A stretch of DNA of 64,000 bases from Streptomyces sp. NBC_01446. GTDB lineage: Bacteria; Actinomycetota; Actinomycetes; Streptomycetales; Streptomycetaceae. A model generated the notes under the pieces. It did not search any database. It was not told the DNA's origin and saw only the letters and a list, made by a program, of their open reading frames with translations. The stretch covers positions 4,860,001 to 4,924,000 of the forward strand of contig NZ_JAPEPO010000001.1 of assembly GCF_026340095.1 (NCBI RefSeq), given 5' to 3'. Made by a program: the position numbers and the translations under genes. Numbering within the stretch: position 1 is the first letter of the stretch; each line of letters begins with the position of its first letter. This document shows, one piece after another, positions 27,701 through 35,461 of this stretch.

Positions 27701-29645
27701 CCGCGAGCTGGGCACCGACACGCAGACCGAGGACTTCACGGTCGTCGGCGTCGGCGACATGTCCGGTGACGTGTTCGGCAACGGCATGCTGCTCTCCGAG
27801 CACATCCGCCTGGTCGCCGCGTTCGACCACCGGCACATCTTCATCGACCCGCGGCCCGACGCGGCCACCTCGTACGCCGAGCGCCGGCGCCTGTTCGACC
27901 TGCCGCGCTCCTCGTGGGCCGACTACAACAAGGAGCTGATCTCCGCGGGCGGCGGCATCTTCCCGCGCTCCGCCAAGGCGATCCAGCTCAACGCGCACAT
28001 CCGCGAGGCACTCGGCATCGAGTCGGGCGCCGCGAAGATGACGCCGGCCGACCTGATGAAGACGATCCTGCACGCGCCGGTCGACCTGCTGTGGAACGGC
28101 GGCATCGGCACGTACGTGAAGTCGTCCGCCGAGTCGAACGCGGACGTCGGCGACAAGGCCAACGACGCGATCCGCGTGGACGGCAAGGACGTGCGCGCCA
28201 AGGTGATCGGCGAGGGCGGCAACCTCGGCGCGACCCAGCTGGGCCGTATCGAGTTCGCGCGCAAGGGCGGCAAGGTCAACACCGACGCCATCGACAACAG
28301 CGCGGGCGTGGACACCTCCGACCACGAGGTGAACATCAAGATCCTGCTCAACGCGCTCGTCACCGACGGCGACATGACCGTCAAGCAGCGCAACAAGCTG
28401 CTCGCCGAGATGACCGACGAGGTCGGCGCCCTGGTGCTGCGCAACAACTACGCGCAGAACACGGCCCTCGCCAACGCGGTCGCCCAGGCGCCCGACCTGC
28501 TCCACGCCCACCAGCGCTTCATGCGCCGCCTGGTCCGCGAGGGGAACCTCGACCGGGCCCTGGAGTTCCTGCCGGCCGACCGGCAGATCAAGGAACTGCT
28601 GAACTCCGGGCGCGGTCTGAGCCAGCCCGAACTGGCCGTCCTCCTCGCGTACACGAAGATCACGGCCGCGCACGAGCTGATCCAGACGTCGCTGCCGGAC
28701 GACCCGTACTTGCGCAGGCTCCTGCACGCCTACTTCCCGCAGGCGCTGCGCGAGCGGTACTCCGACGCGGTCGACGGGCACGCGCTGCGCCGCGAGATCA
28801 TCACCACGGTGCTGGTCAACGACACGGTGAACACGGGCGGTTCGACGTTCCTGCACCGGCTGCGCGAGGAGACCGGGGCGTCCCTGGAGGAGATCGTGCG
28901 GGCGCAGCTCGCCGCACGCGAGATCTTCGGCCTCGGCGAGGTCTGGGACGCGGTCGAAGCGCTCGACAATGTCGTCGCCGCGGATGTCCAGACCCGGATC
29001 AGGCTGCACTCGCGCCGCCTGGTCGAGCGCGGCACGCGCTGGCTGCTCAACAACCGGCCGCAGCCGCTCCAGCTCGCCGAGACGATCGACTTCTTCCGTG
29101 AGGGCGTCGCCCAGGTCTGGTCGGCCATGCCGAAGATGCTGCGCGGCGCGGACGCCGAGTGGTACCAGTCGATCCTGGACGAGCTGACCGCCGCGGGCGT
29201 GCCGGAGGAGCTGGCCCAGCGGGTCGCCGGGTTCTCCTCGGCCTTCCCGACGCTCGACATCGTGGCGATCGCCGACCGCACCGGCAAGGACCCCCTGGCC
29301 GTCGCCGAGGTGTACTACGACCTCGCGGACCGGCTGTCCATCGCGCAGCTGATGGACCGGATCATCGAGCTGCCGCGGTCCGACCGCTGGCAGTCGATGG
29401 CCCGCGCCTCGATCCGCGAGGACCTGTACTCGGCGCACGCCGCCCTCACGGCCGATGTGCTGACCGTCGGGAACGGCGTGTCGACTCCGGAGCAGCGCTT
29501 CGACGCGTGGCAGGAGAAGAACGCGCCGATCCTGGGCCGCGCGCGGACGACCCTGGAGGAGATCCAGAGCTCGGACGCCTTCGACCTGGCGAACCTGTCG
29601 GTCGCGATGCGCACGATGAGGACGCTGCTGCGCACCCACTCGTAG
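24717..29645 (+). CDS. gdhB: NAD-specific glutamate dehydrogenase, large (180-kDa) type
   Basis: 1642 aa. The large NAD-dependent GDH first described in Streptomyces clavuligerus and Pseudomonas; it deaminates glutamate to 2-oxoglutarate and ammonia. A long N-terminal regulatory region has ACT-like segments. The catalytic core around residues 840–880 has RGGLRWSDRREDFRTEVLGL then K-rich MVKNTVIVPVGAKGGF. The nucleotide-binding domain follows (VVGVGDMSGDVFGNG), then a long helical C-terminal region. ATG 24717 is preceded by AGAGGA. No coregulated genes are adjacent; a very strong terminator follows. Confidence 0.97.
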   Translation: MQTKLDEAKAELLARAARVAENSPAGGHLPAGTNGEGAPDQESVLAFLQRYYLHTAPEDLADRDPVDAFGAAVSHYRLAEVRPQGTANVKVHTPTVEENGWTCSHSVVEVVTDDMPFLVDSVTNELSRQGRGIHVVIHPQVTVRRDLTGKLLEVLPAGSAADSHDTLTESWIHVEIDRETDRADLKQITSDLLRVLSDVREAVEDWEKMRDSALRIADDLPSEPTADDLRAQDVEEARELLRWLSADHFTFLGYREYELREDDSLSAVPGTGLGILRSDPQHGSDDHHPVSPSFSRLPADARAKAREHKILVLTKANSRATVHRPSYLDYVGVKKFDAEGNVIGERRFLGLFSSAAYTESVRRVPVVRRKVQEVLRGAGFSPNSHDGRDLLQILETYPRDELFQTPADELRAIVTSVLYLQERRRLRLYLRQDEYGRYYSALVYLPRDRYTTGVRLRIIDILKEELNGTSVDFTAWNTESILSRLHFVIRVEPGTELPALTEADTERIEARLVDAARSWADGFGEALNAECGEERAAELGRRYSGAFPEGYKADHSPRAAVADLVHLEALKRGEKDFALSLYEPVGAAPGERRLKIYRTGAPVSLSSVLPVLNQLGVEVIDERPYELRCSDRTTAWIYDFGLRMPQSNGNGDYLGDDGRERFQEAFTATWTGAAENDGFNSLVLSAGLNWRQAMVLRAYAKYLRQAGATFSQDYMEDTLRNNVHTTRLLVSLFEARMSPERQRAGTELIDGLLEELDGALDQVASLDEDRILRSFLTVIKATLRTNFFQKADDGKPHAYVSMKFDPQAIPDLPAPRPAFEIWVYSPRVEGVHLRFGKVARGGLRWSDRREDFRTEVLGLVKAQMVKNTVIVPVGAKGGFVAKNLPDPSVDRDAWLAEGVASYKTFISALLDITDNLVAGEVVPPADVVRHDEDDTYLVVAADKGTATFSDIANAVAESYNFWLGDAFASGGSAGYDHKGMGITARGAWESVKRHFRELGTDTQTEDFTVVGVGDMSGDVFGNGMLLSEHIRLVAAFDHRHIFIDPRPDAATSYAERRRLFDLPRSSWADYNKELISAGGGIFPRSAKAIQLNAHIREALGIESGAAKMTPADLMKTILHAPVDLLWNGGIGTYVKSSAESNADVGDKANDAIRVDGKDVRAKVIGEGGNLGATQLGRIEFARKGGKVNTDAIDNSAGVDTSDHEVNIKILLNALVTDGDMTVKQRNKLLAEMTDEVGALVLRNNYAQNTALANAVAQAPDLLHAHQRFMRRLVREGNLDRALEFLPADRQIKELLNSGRGLSQPELAVLLAYTKITAAHELIQTSLPDDPYLRRLLHAYFPQALRERYSDAVDGHALRREIITTVLVNDTVNTGGSTFLHRLREETGASLEEIVRAQLAAREIFGLGEVWDAVEALDNVVAADVQTRIRLHSRRLVERGTRWLLNNRPQPLQLAETIDFFREGVAQVWSAMPKMLRGADAEWYQSILDELTAAGVPEELAQRVAGFSSAFPTLDIVAIADRTGKDPLAVAEVYYDLADRLSIAQLMDRIIELPRSDRWQSMARASIREDLYSAHAALTADVLTVGNGVSTPEQRFDAWQEKNAPILGRARTTLEEIQSSDAFDLANLSVAMRTMRTLLRTHS

Positions 29646-29662
29646 GGTCCGCATCAGCGAAC

Positions 29663-29702
29663 GGGGGCGCCCCGCACCGGAACTCCGGTGCGGGGCGCCC
29701 CC
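29663..29702. terminator. Terminator after gdhB
   Basis: A 19-nt perfect dyad (29663–29681 / 29684–29702, beginning GGGGGCGCCCCGCACCGGA) forms one of the strongest hairpins in the window, 18 bp after the gdhB stop. It separates the core metabolism region from the surface-polymer island. Confidence 0.9.
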
Positions 29703-29913
29703 ATTTCACCGCCCGGACTCTTTCCGTTCTCTTCCCTTTCTCCGGCAGGCCTCTTGACCGGGTCTGAACTGATGGACCGCGCGCCCGATCGGTTGCTCCT
29801 GACGGCGCGTCGACCCCAAGGGGTTCGCCATAAGCCATTGAATCGGGCATAGCGTCTAAAGTGGACCCGATTGTCAGATCGGCAGCACCGAGCGGAGAGG
29901 TCGGGAAGGGTCC

Positions 29914-31017
29914 ATGACGGAAGCGATTCTGCTGGTCGGCGGGCTGGGCACCCGGCTGCGGCCGCTCACGGTCAACACGCCCAAGCCCATAGTGCCGGCG
30001 GCCGGGGTCCCCTTCCTGGCCCACCAGATCGCGCGGCTCGCCGCCGCGGGCGTCGACCACATCGTCCTCGCCACCTGCTATCTCGCCGAAGTCTTCGAGC
30101 CGTACTTCGGCGACGGATCGGCGCACGGCGTCCACCTCGAATACGCCGCCGAGTACGAGCCGCTGGGGACCGGCGGAGCGATCCGGCACGCGGCCCGCCG
30201 CCTGATCTGCGCACCCGAGGACCCCGTCCTCGTCTGCAACGGCGACATCCTCACCGGCCTCGACACCCGCGCCCTCATCGACCGGCACCGCGAACGCGAA
30301 GCCGACGTCACCCTCCACCTCTCCCGCGTCGAAGACCCCAGCGCCTTCGGGCTCGTCTCCACCGACGCCGACGGCTGCGTACTCGCCTTCACCGAGAAGC
30401 CGCAGACGCCCGAGGAGATCGTCACGGACCAGATCAACGCGGGCTCCTACGTGTTCCGCAGGTCCGTCATCGACAGCATCCCGGCCGGCCGGCCCGTCTC
30501 CGTCGAGCGCGAGACGTTCCCCGGCCTGCTCGCCGCGGGCGCCTATCTGCACGGCATGGTCGAGGACTCCTACTGGCTCGACCTCGGCCGGCCCGAAACC
30601 TTCGTGCAGGCCTCCGCCGACCTCGTGCGCGGGGTCGTCCACTCACCCGCCGTGCCCGGAGTGCGCGGCGAGTCCCTCGTACTGCCCGGCGCCAAGGTCG
30701 CCTCCGACGCCTGGCTCGCCGACGGGACCGTCGTCGGGGCGGGCGCCCGGGTAGGTTCAGGGGCCGTCGTCCACGGTTCCGTGCTGCACGACGGCGCGAC
30801 CGTGGGCGCCGGTGCCTATGTAAGGAACAGCCTGGTCGGCGCTGGTGCGCGGATCGGGCGGCGCTCCGTCCTGCACGGCAGCGTCATCGGTGACGGCGCC
30901 CGCGTCGGCGCCCACAACGATCTGCGGAACGGAACCCGGGTGTGGTGCGAGGCGGTACTGCCCGACCGGGCCGTCCGCTTCTCCTCCCTCGCCGGAGAAG
31001 GGCTGACCGAACAGTGA
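29914..31017 (+). CDS. NDP-sugar (probably mannose-1-P) nucleotidyltransferase
   Basis: 367 aa. N-terminal nucleotidyltransferase domain with the signature LLVGGLGTRLRPLT (residues 6–19), the TPKPIVPAAGVPFL segment, catalytic NGDI, and FTEKPQTPEEI. The last ~120 residues are left-handed beta-helix hexapeptide repeats (VVGAGARVGSGAVVHGSVLH), as in GDP-mannose pyrophosphorylases of the ManC/MpgA type. It likely makes GDP-mannose or a related NDP-sugar for the polyprenol-phosphate enzyme encoded next; the sugar is not proven. The stop overlaps the next start (GTGA). First gene of a four-gene operon. Confidence 0.9.
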   Translation: MTEAILLVGGLGTRLRPLTVNTPKPIVPAAGVPFLAHQIARLAAAGVDHIVLATCYLAEVFEPYFGDGSAHGVHLEYAAEYEPLGTGGAIRHAARRLICAPEDPVLVCNGDILTGLDTRALIDRHREREADVTLHLSRVEDPSAFGLVSTDADGCVLAFTEKPQTPEEIVTDQINAGSYVFRRSVIDSIPAGRPVSVERETFPGLLAAGAYLHGMVEDSYWLDLGRPETFVQASADLVRGVVHSPAVPGVRGESLVLPGAKVASDAWLADGTVVGAGARVGSGAVVHGSVLHDGATVGAGAYVRNSLVGAGARIGRRSVLHGSVIGDGARVGAHNDLRNGTRVWCEAVLPDRAVRFSSLAGEGLTEQ

Positions 31018-31808
31018 ACAAGAACTCTCCCGACATCTCGGCCACACCGGCCGCCGCGAAACCGCTGCCCGACGACTGGGCCCGCACCCCCCTCACCGTC
31101 GTCATGCCGACGTACAACGAGGCGGGCAACCTGCCCGGCATGGCCGACGCCCTCATGGCGCTCCCGCTCCCGGGCCTGCGCCTTCTCGTCGTCGACGACT
31201 CCAGCCCCGACGGCACCGGCGACATCGCCGAGCGGCACGCCGAACGGCACGGGCGCGACCGGATGAGCGTCCTGCACCGAGCCGGGAAGGAGGGCCTCGG
31301 CCGGGCCTACGCGGACGGCATGGCACGGGCCGTCGCCGACGGGGCGCGCTACGTCCTCCAGATGGACGCCGACGGCAGCCACCCCGTCGACAAGGTCCCC
31401 GCGCTCCTCGGCACCGCCCTCTCCACCGGCGCCGCCGTCACCATCGGCAGCCGCTACGTCCAGGGCGGCACGCTCTCCGACGCGTGGGGCGCGCACCGCA
31501 GGCTCCTGTCCCGCTGGGCCAACGCCTACGCGGGCACCATCCTCGGCACCCGCGTCCGCGACATCACCGGCGGCTTCAACCTGTGGCGCGAGGACGCCCT
31601 GCGCGCCATCGACCTGGCGTCCGTGGACAGCGCGGGCTACAGCTTCCAGGTCGAGATGAAGTACCGCGCCGTGCGCCGCGGCTTCGGCGTCATGGAGGTC
31701 CCCATCCACTTCGAGGACCGCACGATCGGCGAGTCCAAGATGAACCTGATGGTGCAGCTCGAATCGGTCACCATGCCGTGGAAGCTGCGGGCGAGGGCGC
31801 GCCGATGA
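31014..31808 (+). CDS. Polyprenol-phosphate glycosyltransferase (mannosyltransferase-like, GT2)
   Basis: 264 aa. GT2 domain with VVDDSSPDGTGD (D61, D62) and the metal site QMDADGSHP (D118–D120), then TIGSRYVQGG and ITGGFNLWRE, all characteristic of dolichol-phosphate-mannose synthase/Ppm1 enzymes. It lacks a C-terminal membrane domain; the separate GtrA protein encoded immediately downstream (ATGA overlap) supplies one. The product would be a polyprenyl-phosphate sugar that a GT-C enzyme uses outside the membrane. The GTG start at 31014 overlaps the upstream stop. Confidence 0.92.
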   Translation: MNKNSPDISATPAAAKPLPDDWARTPLTVVMPTYNEAGNLPGMADALMALPLPGLRLLVVDDSSPDGTGDIAERHAERHGRDRMSVLHRAGKEGLGRAYADGMARAVADGARYVLQMDADGSHPVDKVPALLGTALSTGAAVTIGSRYVQGGTLSDAWGAHRRLLSRWANAYAGTILGTRVRDITGGFNLWREDALRAIDLASVDSAGYSFQVEMKYRAVRRGFGVMEVPIHFEDRTIGESKMNLMVQLESVTMPWKLRARARR

Positions 31809-32275
31809 CGGTCCCGACCGCGGTGCGCGAGGCGCCGCCCGTTGCCGCACCCGTCCTGGTTCGCGTGCGCCGCCTGTCCATGGAGGTCGCCAAGTTCGGC
31901 GTCGTCGGCGGGAGCGGAGTCGCCGTCAACTTCCTCGTCTTCAACCTCCTGCTGCACGGCATCGGCCGGGCACCGATGACGGCGACGGTCCTGGCCAGCT
32001 GCGTCGCCATGGGCACCAACTACCTGGGCTTCCGCTTCTTCGCCTACCGGGACCGCGCCTCCCGCACCCGCCGCCAGATCGCGCTGTTCTTCGGCTTCAG
32101 CGCGCTCGGCGTCCTCATGGAGAGCGTCCTGTTCTACGCCGGATACCAGGGCGCCTCGATGACCGGACCGCTCGCGTCGAACGTCGCCAAGGCGCTGTCC
32201 ATCGTCCTGGCCTCGGCGTTCCGCTTCCTCGTCTACCGGACGTGGGTCTTCCAGCACGATGCGCGCCGCGAGTAA
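31805..32275 (+). CDS. GtrA-family membrane protein
   Basis: 156 aa with four predicted membrane helices. The start FGVVGGSGVAVNFLVFNLLL and the segment TNYLGFRFFAYRDR are typical of GtrA, and the ending FRFLVYRTWVF is the family's closing helix. GtrA proteins are thought to flip, or help flip, polyprenyl-phosphate-linked sugars across the membrane. Overlaps: ATGA with the GT2 gene upstream and 17 bp with the GT-C gene downstream, so the three genes are tightly coupled. Confidence 0.92.
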   Translation: MTVPTAVREAPPVAAPVLVRVRRLSMEVAKFGVVGGSGVAVNFLVFNLLLHGIGRAPMTATVLASCVAMGTNYLGFRFFAYRDRASRTRRQIALFFGFSALGVLMESVLFYAGYQGASMTGPLASNVAKALSIVLASAFRFLVYRTWVFQHDARRE

Positions 32276-33773
32276 CGCGGCCCTCAGGGCCGCCGCCCCG
32301 CTGGTCCTCCTGCTGCTCCTCGCCCTGCTCGTGGCAGTCGCCGTTCGGCTCCCATGGGCGGGCGACCTGGGCATCCACGCGGCCACCGTCGAGCGCCTGC
32401 GCCACGATCTCCTCGACCCGGGCAACCCGCTGGTCGACGAGAAGACGCCGAGCCCGTACTACTCGCCGTGGACGGTGTTCCTCGGCGCCCTCGCCGACCT
32501 CACCGGCCTCGGCACCTTCACCGTCCTGCGCATCGCCGCACTGATCTCGCTGACGCTGCTCGTGACCGGCGTATGGCGGTTCACCGGCACCTTCACCGAC
32601 GCGTCCATGGGCCGCACCCGGCGCACGGCGGTCAGCGTGCTCGTCCTCCTGTGCCTGCTCCTCCTGTGGGGCACGAGCCTGTTCAACTGGAGCGGGTTCC
32701 TCGGCCTCAACTCCCTTGCCCTGACCGTCTCCTACCCCAGCACGTTCGCGCTCGGCGTGTCCTTCCACTTCTGGGCGCTGCTGCGCGGGGCGCTCGCGCG
32801 CGGCTCGGGCCTGCCCGTGTTCCTCGGCCTCGGCCTGCTCTGGTCCGTGATCCTGCTGAGCCATCAGTTCTCGGGCGTCGTCGCGTCGTTCGGCGCGCTG
32901 GCGATGGTGGCCGGGGCGCGGCCCTGGCCGGTACGCGCGGTGTGGACACGGCTCGCGGCCGGGCTCGCCGTCGGTGCGGTCGTGCTCGCCGCGTGGCCGT
33001 ACTACTCGTTCTTCTCGCTGTTCCACGCGCAGGGCCTGGAGGAGATCCACCGGGCCCTGTACGGGAACCTGCTCGGCCGGTACTGGCTCCTGCTGCCCGG
33101 CGTGTTCGCCCTCGCCCTGCGCCTGCGCAGGGACCGCCGTGATCCGCTGGTGGTCTTCTTCGCGCTCGGGGCGCTGATGTTCGTGGCAGGCGGGGTGAGC
33201 GGCCACTACTCGTGGGGCCGGGTCCTGCCGGCCGCCGTGATCCCCGCGCAGGCCGCGGCGGGCCTAGAGGTGTTCGGGGCGGGGCGCAGGGCGGTGCGTA
33301 CGGCGTTCGCCGCGGTGCTCGGCGCGGCGCTCCTCGTGGGCGCGTGGACCCAGTCGGGCACCCTCGGCTACGTCCTGCCGCGCGACGCCCTGCCCCCGCC
33401 GGTCGCCGACCGCTACAACCCGCCGTGGCGCGGCTACCAGTGGGTGACGCCCTGGGCGAAGTACGGGGACGTGGTCCTCGCCACGATGTTCCCGGCGCGG
33501 CAGATCCCCGCGTACGGGGCCTACACCGTCGCCCCCGGCTACCCGGACTTTTTCCTGCCCGACGAGACGGCCCGCACCCGCGCCGTGGACTCCTACTTCG
33601 CGCCCGGCGCCACGCGTGCCGAACGCCTCGACGTCCTGCGCCGCTACGAGGTGCGGTGGATCGTGAGCCACCGCGGCGACGCCGGCCTCGCCGCGACCGA
33701 CCCGGCACTGCACAAGGTCACGACGGGCCCGGGAGGTCAGACCCTCTACGAGGTCGTCGGCGACCCGGGCTAA
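32259..33773 (+). CDS. Multi-pass GT-C-like glycosyltransferase
   Basis: 504 aa with about 11 membrane helices and a soluble C-terminal domain of ~130 residues. The first outer loop after TM1 reads WAGDLGIHAATVERLRHDLL, which has the acidic–His pattern of GT-C enzymes. It is placed directly after a polyprenol-phosphate GT2 and GtrA, so it probably transfers the lipid-carried sugar to a surface acceptor. Start ATG 32259 lies inside gtrA. The stop codon overlaps the stop of the opposing gene by 3 bp, leaving no room for a terminator. The acceptor is unknown. Confidence 0.85.
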   Translation: MRAASNAALRAAAPLVLLLLLALLVAVAVRLPWAGDLGIHAATVERLRHDLLDPGNPLVDEKTPSPYYSPWTVFLGALADLTGLGTFTVLRIAALISLTLLVTGVWRFTGTFTDASMGRTRRTAVSVLVLLCLLLLWGTSLFNWSGFLGLNSLALTVSYPSTFALGVSFHFWALLRGALARGSGLPVFLGLGLLWSVILLSHQFSGVVASFGALAMVAGARPWPVRAVWTRLAAGLAVGAVVLAAWPYYSFFSLFHAQGLEEIHRALYGNLLGRYWLLLPGVFALALRLRRDRRDPLVVFFALGALMFVAGGVSGHYSWGRVLPAAVIPAQAAAGLEVFGAGRRAVRTAFAAVLGAALLVGAWTQSGTLGYVLPRDALPPPVADRYNPPWRGYQWVTPWAKYGDVVLATMFPARQIPAYGAYTVAPGYPDFFLPDETARTRAVDSYFAPGATRAERLDVLRRYEVRWIVSHRGDAGLAATDPALHKVTTGPGGQTLYEVVGDPG

Positions 33774-35461
33774 CGCAGCGCGCTCTTCACCAGGCGTACC
33801 GCGTTCCGTACCCGCCCGTCCGACACCGTGGCCAGCCTGTGCGCCACCGGGTGCGTCACCCGGGCCGTGAGCCCCGCGGGGTGCCAGCGGATCTGGAGGC
33901 GCCCCGCGCCCCGCCCCTCCGGCTCCAGCGTCACCTGGTGCGGGGCCGCCCCGGAGCGGTAGCCGACGCGGGCGGTGAACGTGGGGAAGTCCAGCGGCGC
34001 CAGCAGGACCGCCGTGTTGCGCAGGCTTCGTTCCTGGAGCTGGAGCATCGGATGCCGTACGCCGTCGAAGCCGTGCACCGGGAGGGGGGCCGCCGCCAGA
34101 TCGACCCGTACCCGCCCCTCGAAGACGCCCGGCCGCACCGGGTCGAGCCGCAGCGGTGTCGTCATACGGCGACGCCCCGGCGACACGACCAGCGAGGCGA
34201 CGTGCGGCCCGACAGCGAGGCGCAGACCTGGGTCGTACGTGCGCACCGACAGGTCGACGGTGGCACCGGGGCCGCGCTCGATGGCCGTGATCTCGTGGCG
34301 GAACTGGGCGCCGGGGAACGGGCGCGCGTACAACTCCTGGTCGGACAGATCGAGTTCCGTACGCGCAGTGTCCGACTCCGGGACCACCGACCCCCAGTAC
34401 ACGGCGCCGGACGCGTCCGTGGCCGTCTCGCGCGGGGCCACCGCGTGACCGAGCCCGCGCGCGGCGAGCCGGGCATCGGCGAGGCGCCCGTCGCGCACCA
34501 GTTGCAGGACGACCCGCTCCGGGCGCGGCAGCCGGGCGTACGCGCCAGGGGACAGCGTCGCCAGATACGGGTTCACGATCTCGGCGAACCCGGCCAGCCA
34601 CGCGTCGTCCCGGAAGGGCAGGTCGCCCGCGTACATCCGGAAGTCGTGCTTGAGGAACTTGTAGTCCTTGTCCTCGCGCACCCCCGCGTGGCCGCCCGCC
34701 GCGAGGAACTCGTCGATGAGCTCCTGCACGTGGACGCGGTCGCGGACGTTGCTCAGCTTGTGCCGCTGGTTGGAGATCGACGCGTCGTCCGCGGCGACGA
34801 ACGGCGCGATGTACCAGCGGTAGACCGGCTCGGGGATGACGGTGAAGGACTTCGCGAGGCAGTACGCCTGCGCCGAGAACAGCTGGTCCTCGTAGTGGAT
34901 GCCCTCGGGGAAACGCAGCTCGTGGCGATCGAGGAACTCCCGCTTGTACATCTTGCTCGTCGACAAGTGCTCGAAGAACAGGCCGGGTTCGGCGTCGATC
35001 CCGTCGACCGTGCGGCGCTCCGCGACCAGGTGCGGCATCCACGTCGACGTGCGGCCCGTGTCGACGCGTACCCGCTCGACCGCGCCCATCGCGAAGTCGA
35101 TCTCCCGCTCGCGGTGCGCCGCGAGCAGCAACTCCACTGATTCCCCGGGGAGTTCGTCGTCGCTGTCGAGGAACATCAGATACGGGGCGCGGGCGATGTC
35201 GAGCGCGCGGTTGCGGGGCGCGCTGCACCCGCCGCTGTTCTCCGGCAGACGCAGGTAGCGCACCCGCGGGTCCGAGGCGGCGAGGCGGCGCGCCACCTCG
35301 GGGGTGGCGTCCGTCGAGTGGTCGTCGCTGATGACGACCTCGATGTTGCCGTGCGTCTGGTCCAGGACCGAGGCGACGGCGCGCGGCAGCCGCCCGGCGT
35401 CGTTGTAGACGATGACGGTGACCGTGACGTCGGGGGTGATCGTCCTCGTGGGCGTGGTCAT
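33770..35461 (-). CDS. GT2 glycosyltransferase with C-terminal beta domain
   Basis: 563 aa. GT-A core with VVISDDHSTDATPE (D46, D47), GGCSAPRNRALD and the metal site LDSDDELPG (D99–D102), so it is predicted active. The last ~230 residues are beta-rich, with segments such as VDLSVRTYDPGLRLAVGPHV, similar to the tail of the GT2 gene at 44346. Such tails occur in wall-polymer glycosyltransferases of Streptomyces. Start ATG 35461 overlaps the stop of the TagF-like gene (ATGA). Likely in one operon with the TagF-like and TagGH genes. Confidence 0.88.
   Translation of the reverse strand: MTTPTRTITPDVTVTVIVYNDAGRLPRAVASVLDQTHGNIEVVISDDHSTDATPEVARRLAASDPRVRYLRLPENSGGCSAPRNRALDIARAPYLMFLDSDDELPGESVELLLAAHREREIDFAMGAVERVRVDTGRTSTWMPHLVAERRTVDGIDAEPGLFFEHLSTSKMYKREFLDRHELRFPEGIHYEDQLFSAQAYCLAKSFTVIPEPVYRWYIAPFVAADDASISNQRHKLSNVRDRVHVQELIDEFLAAGGHAGVREDKDYKFLKHDFRMYAGDLPFRDDAWLAGFAEIVNPYLATLSPGAYARLPRPERVVLQLVRDGRLADARLAARGLGHAVAPRETATDASGAVYWGSVVPESDTARTELDLSDQELYARPFPGAQFRHEITAIERGPGATVDLSVRTYDPGLRLAVGPHVASLVVSPGRRRMTTPLRLDPVRPGVFEGRVRVDLAAAPLPVHGFDGVRHPMLQLQERSLRNTAVLLAPLDFPTFTARVGYRSGAAPHQVTLEPEGRGAGRLQIRWHPAGLTARVTHPVAHRLATVSDGRVRNAVRLVKSALR

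Noticed and set aside
24603..29654. A 1683-codon minus-strand open frame
   Set aside because: It is fully antisense to the well-supported glutamate dehydrogenase gene and has no recognisable motif.
29838..29862. TTGAAT…TAAAGT as a promoter for the nucleotidyltransferase operon
   Set aside because: The spacing of 14 bp or less between hexamers is too short for a sigma-70-type promoter.
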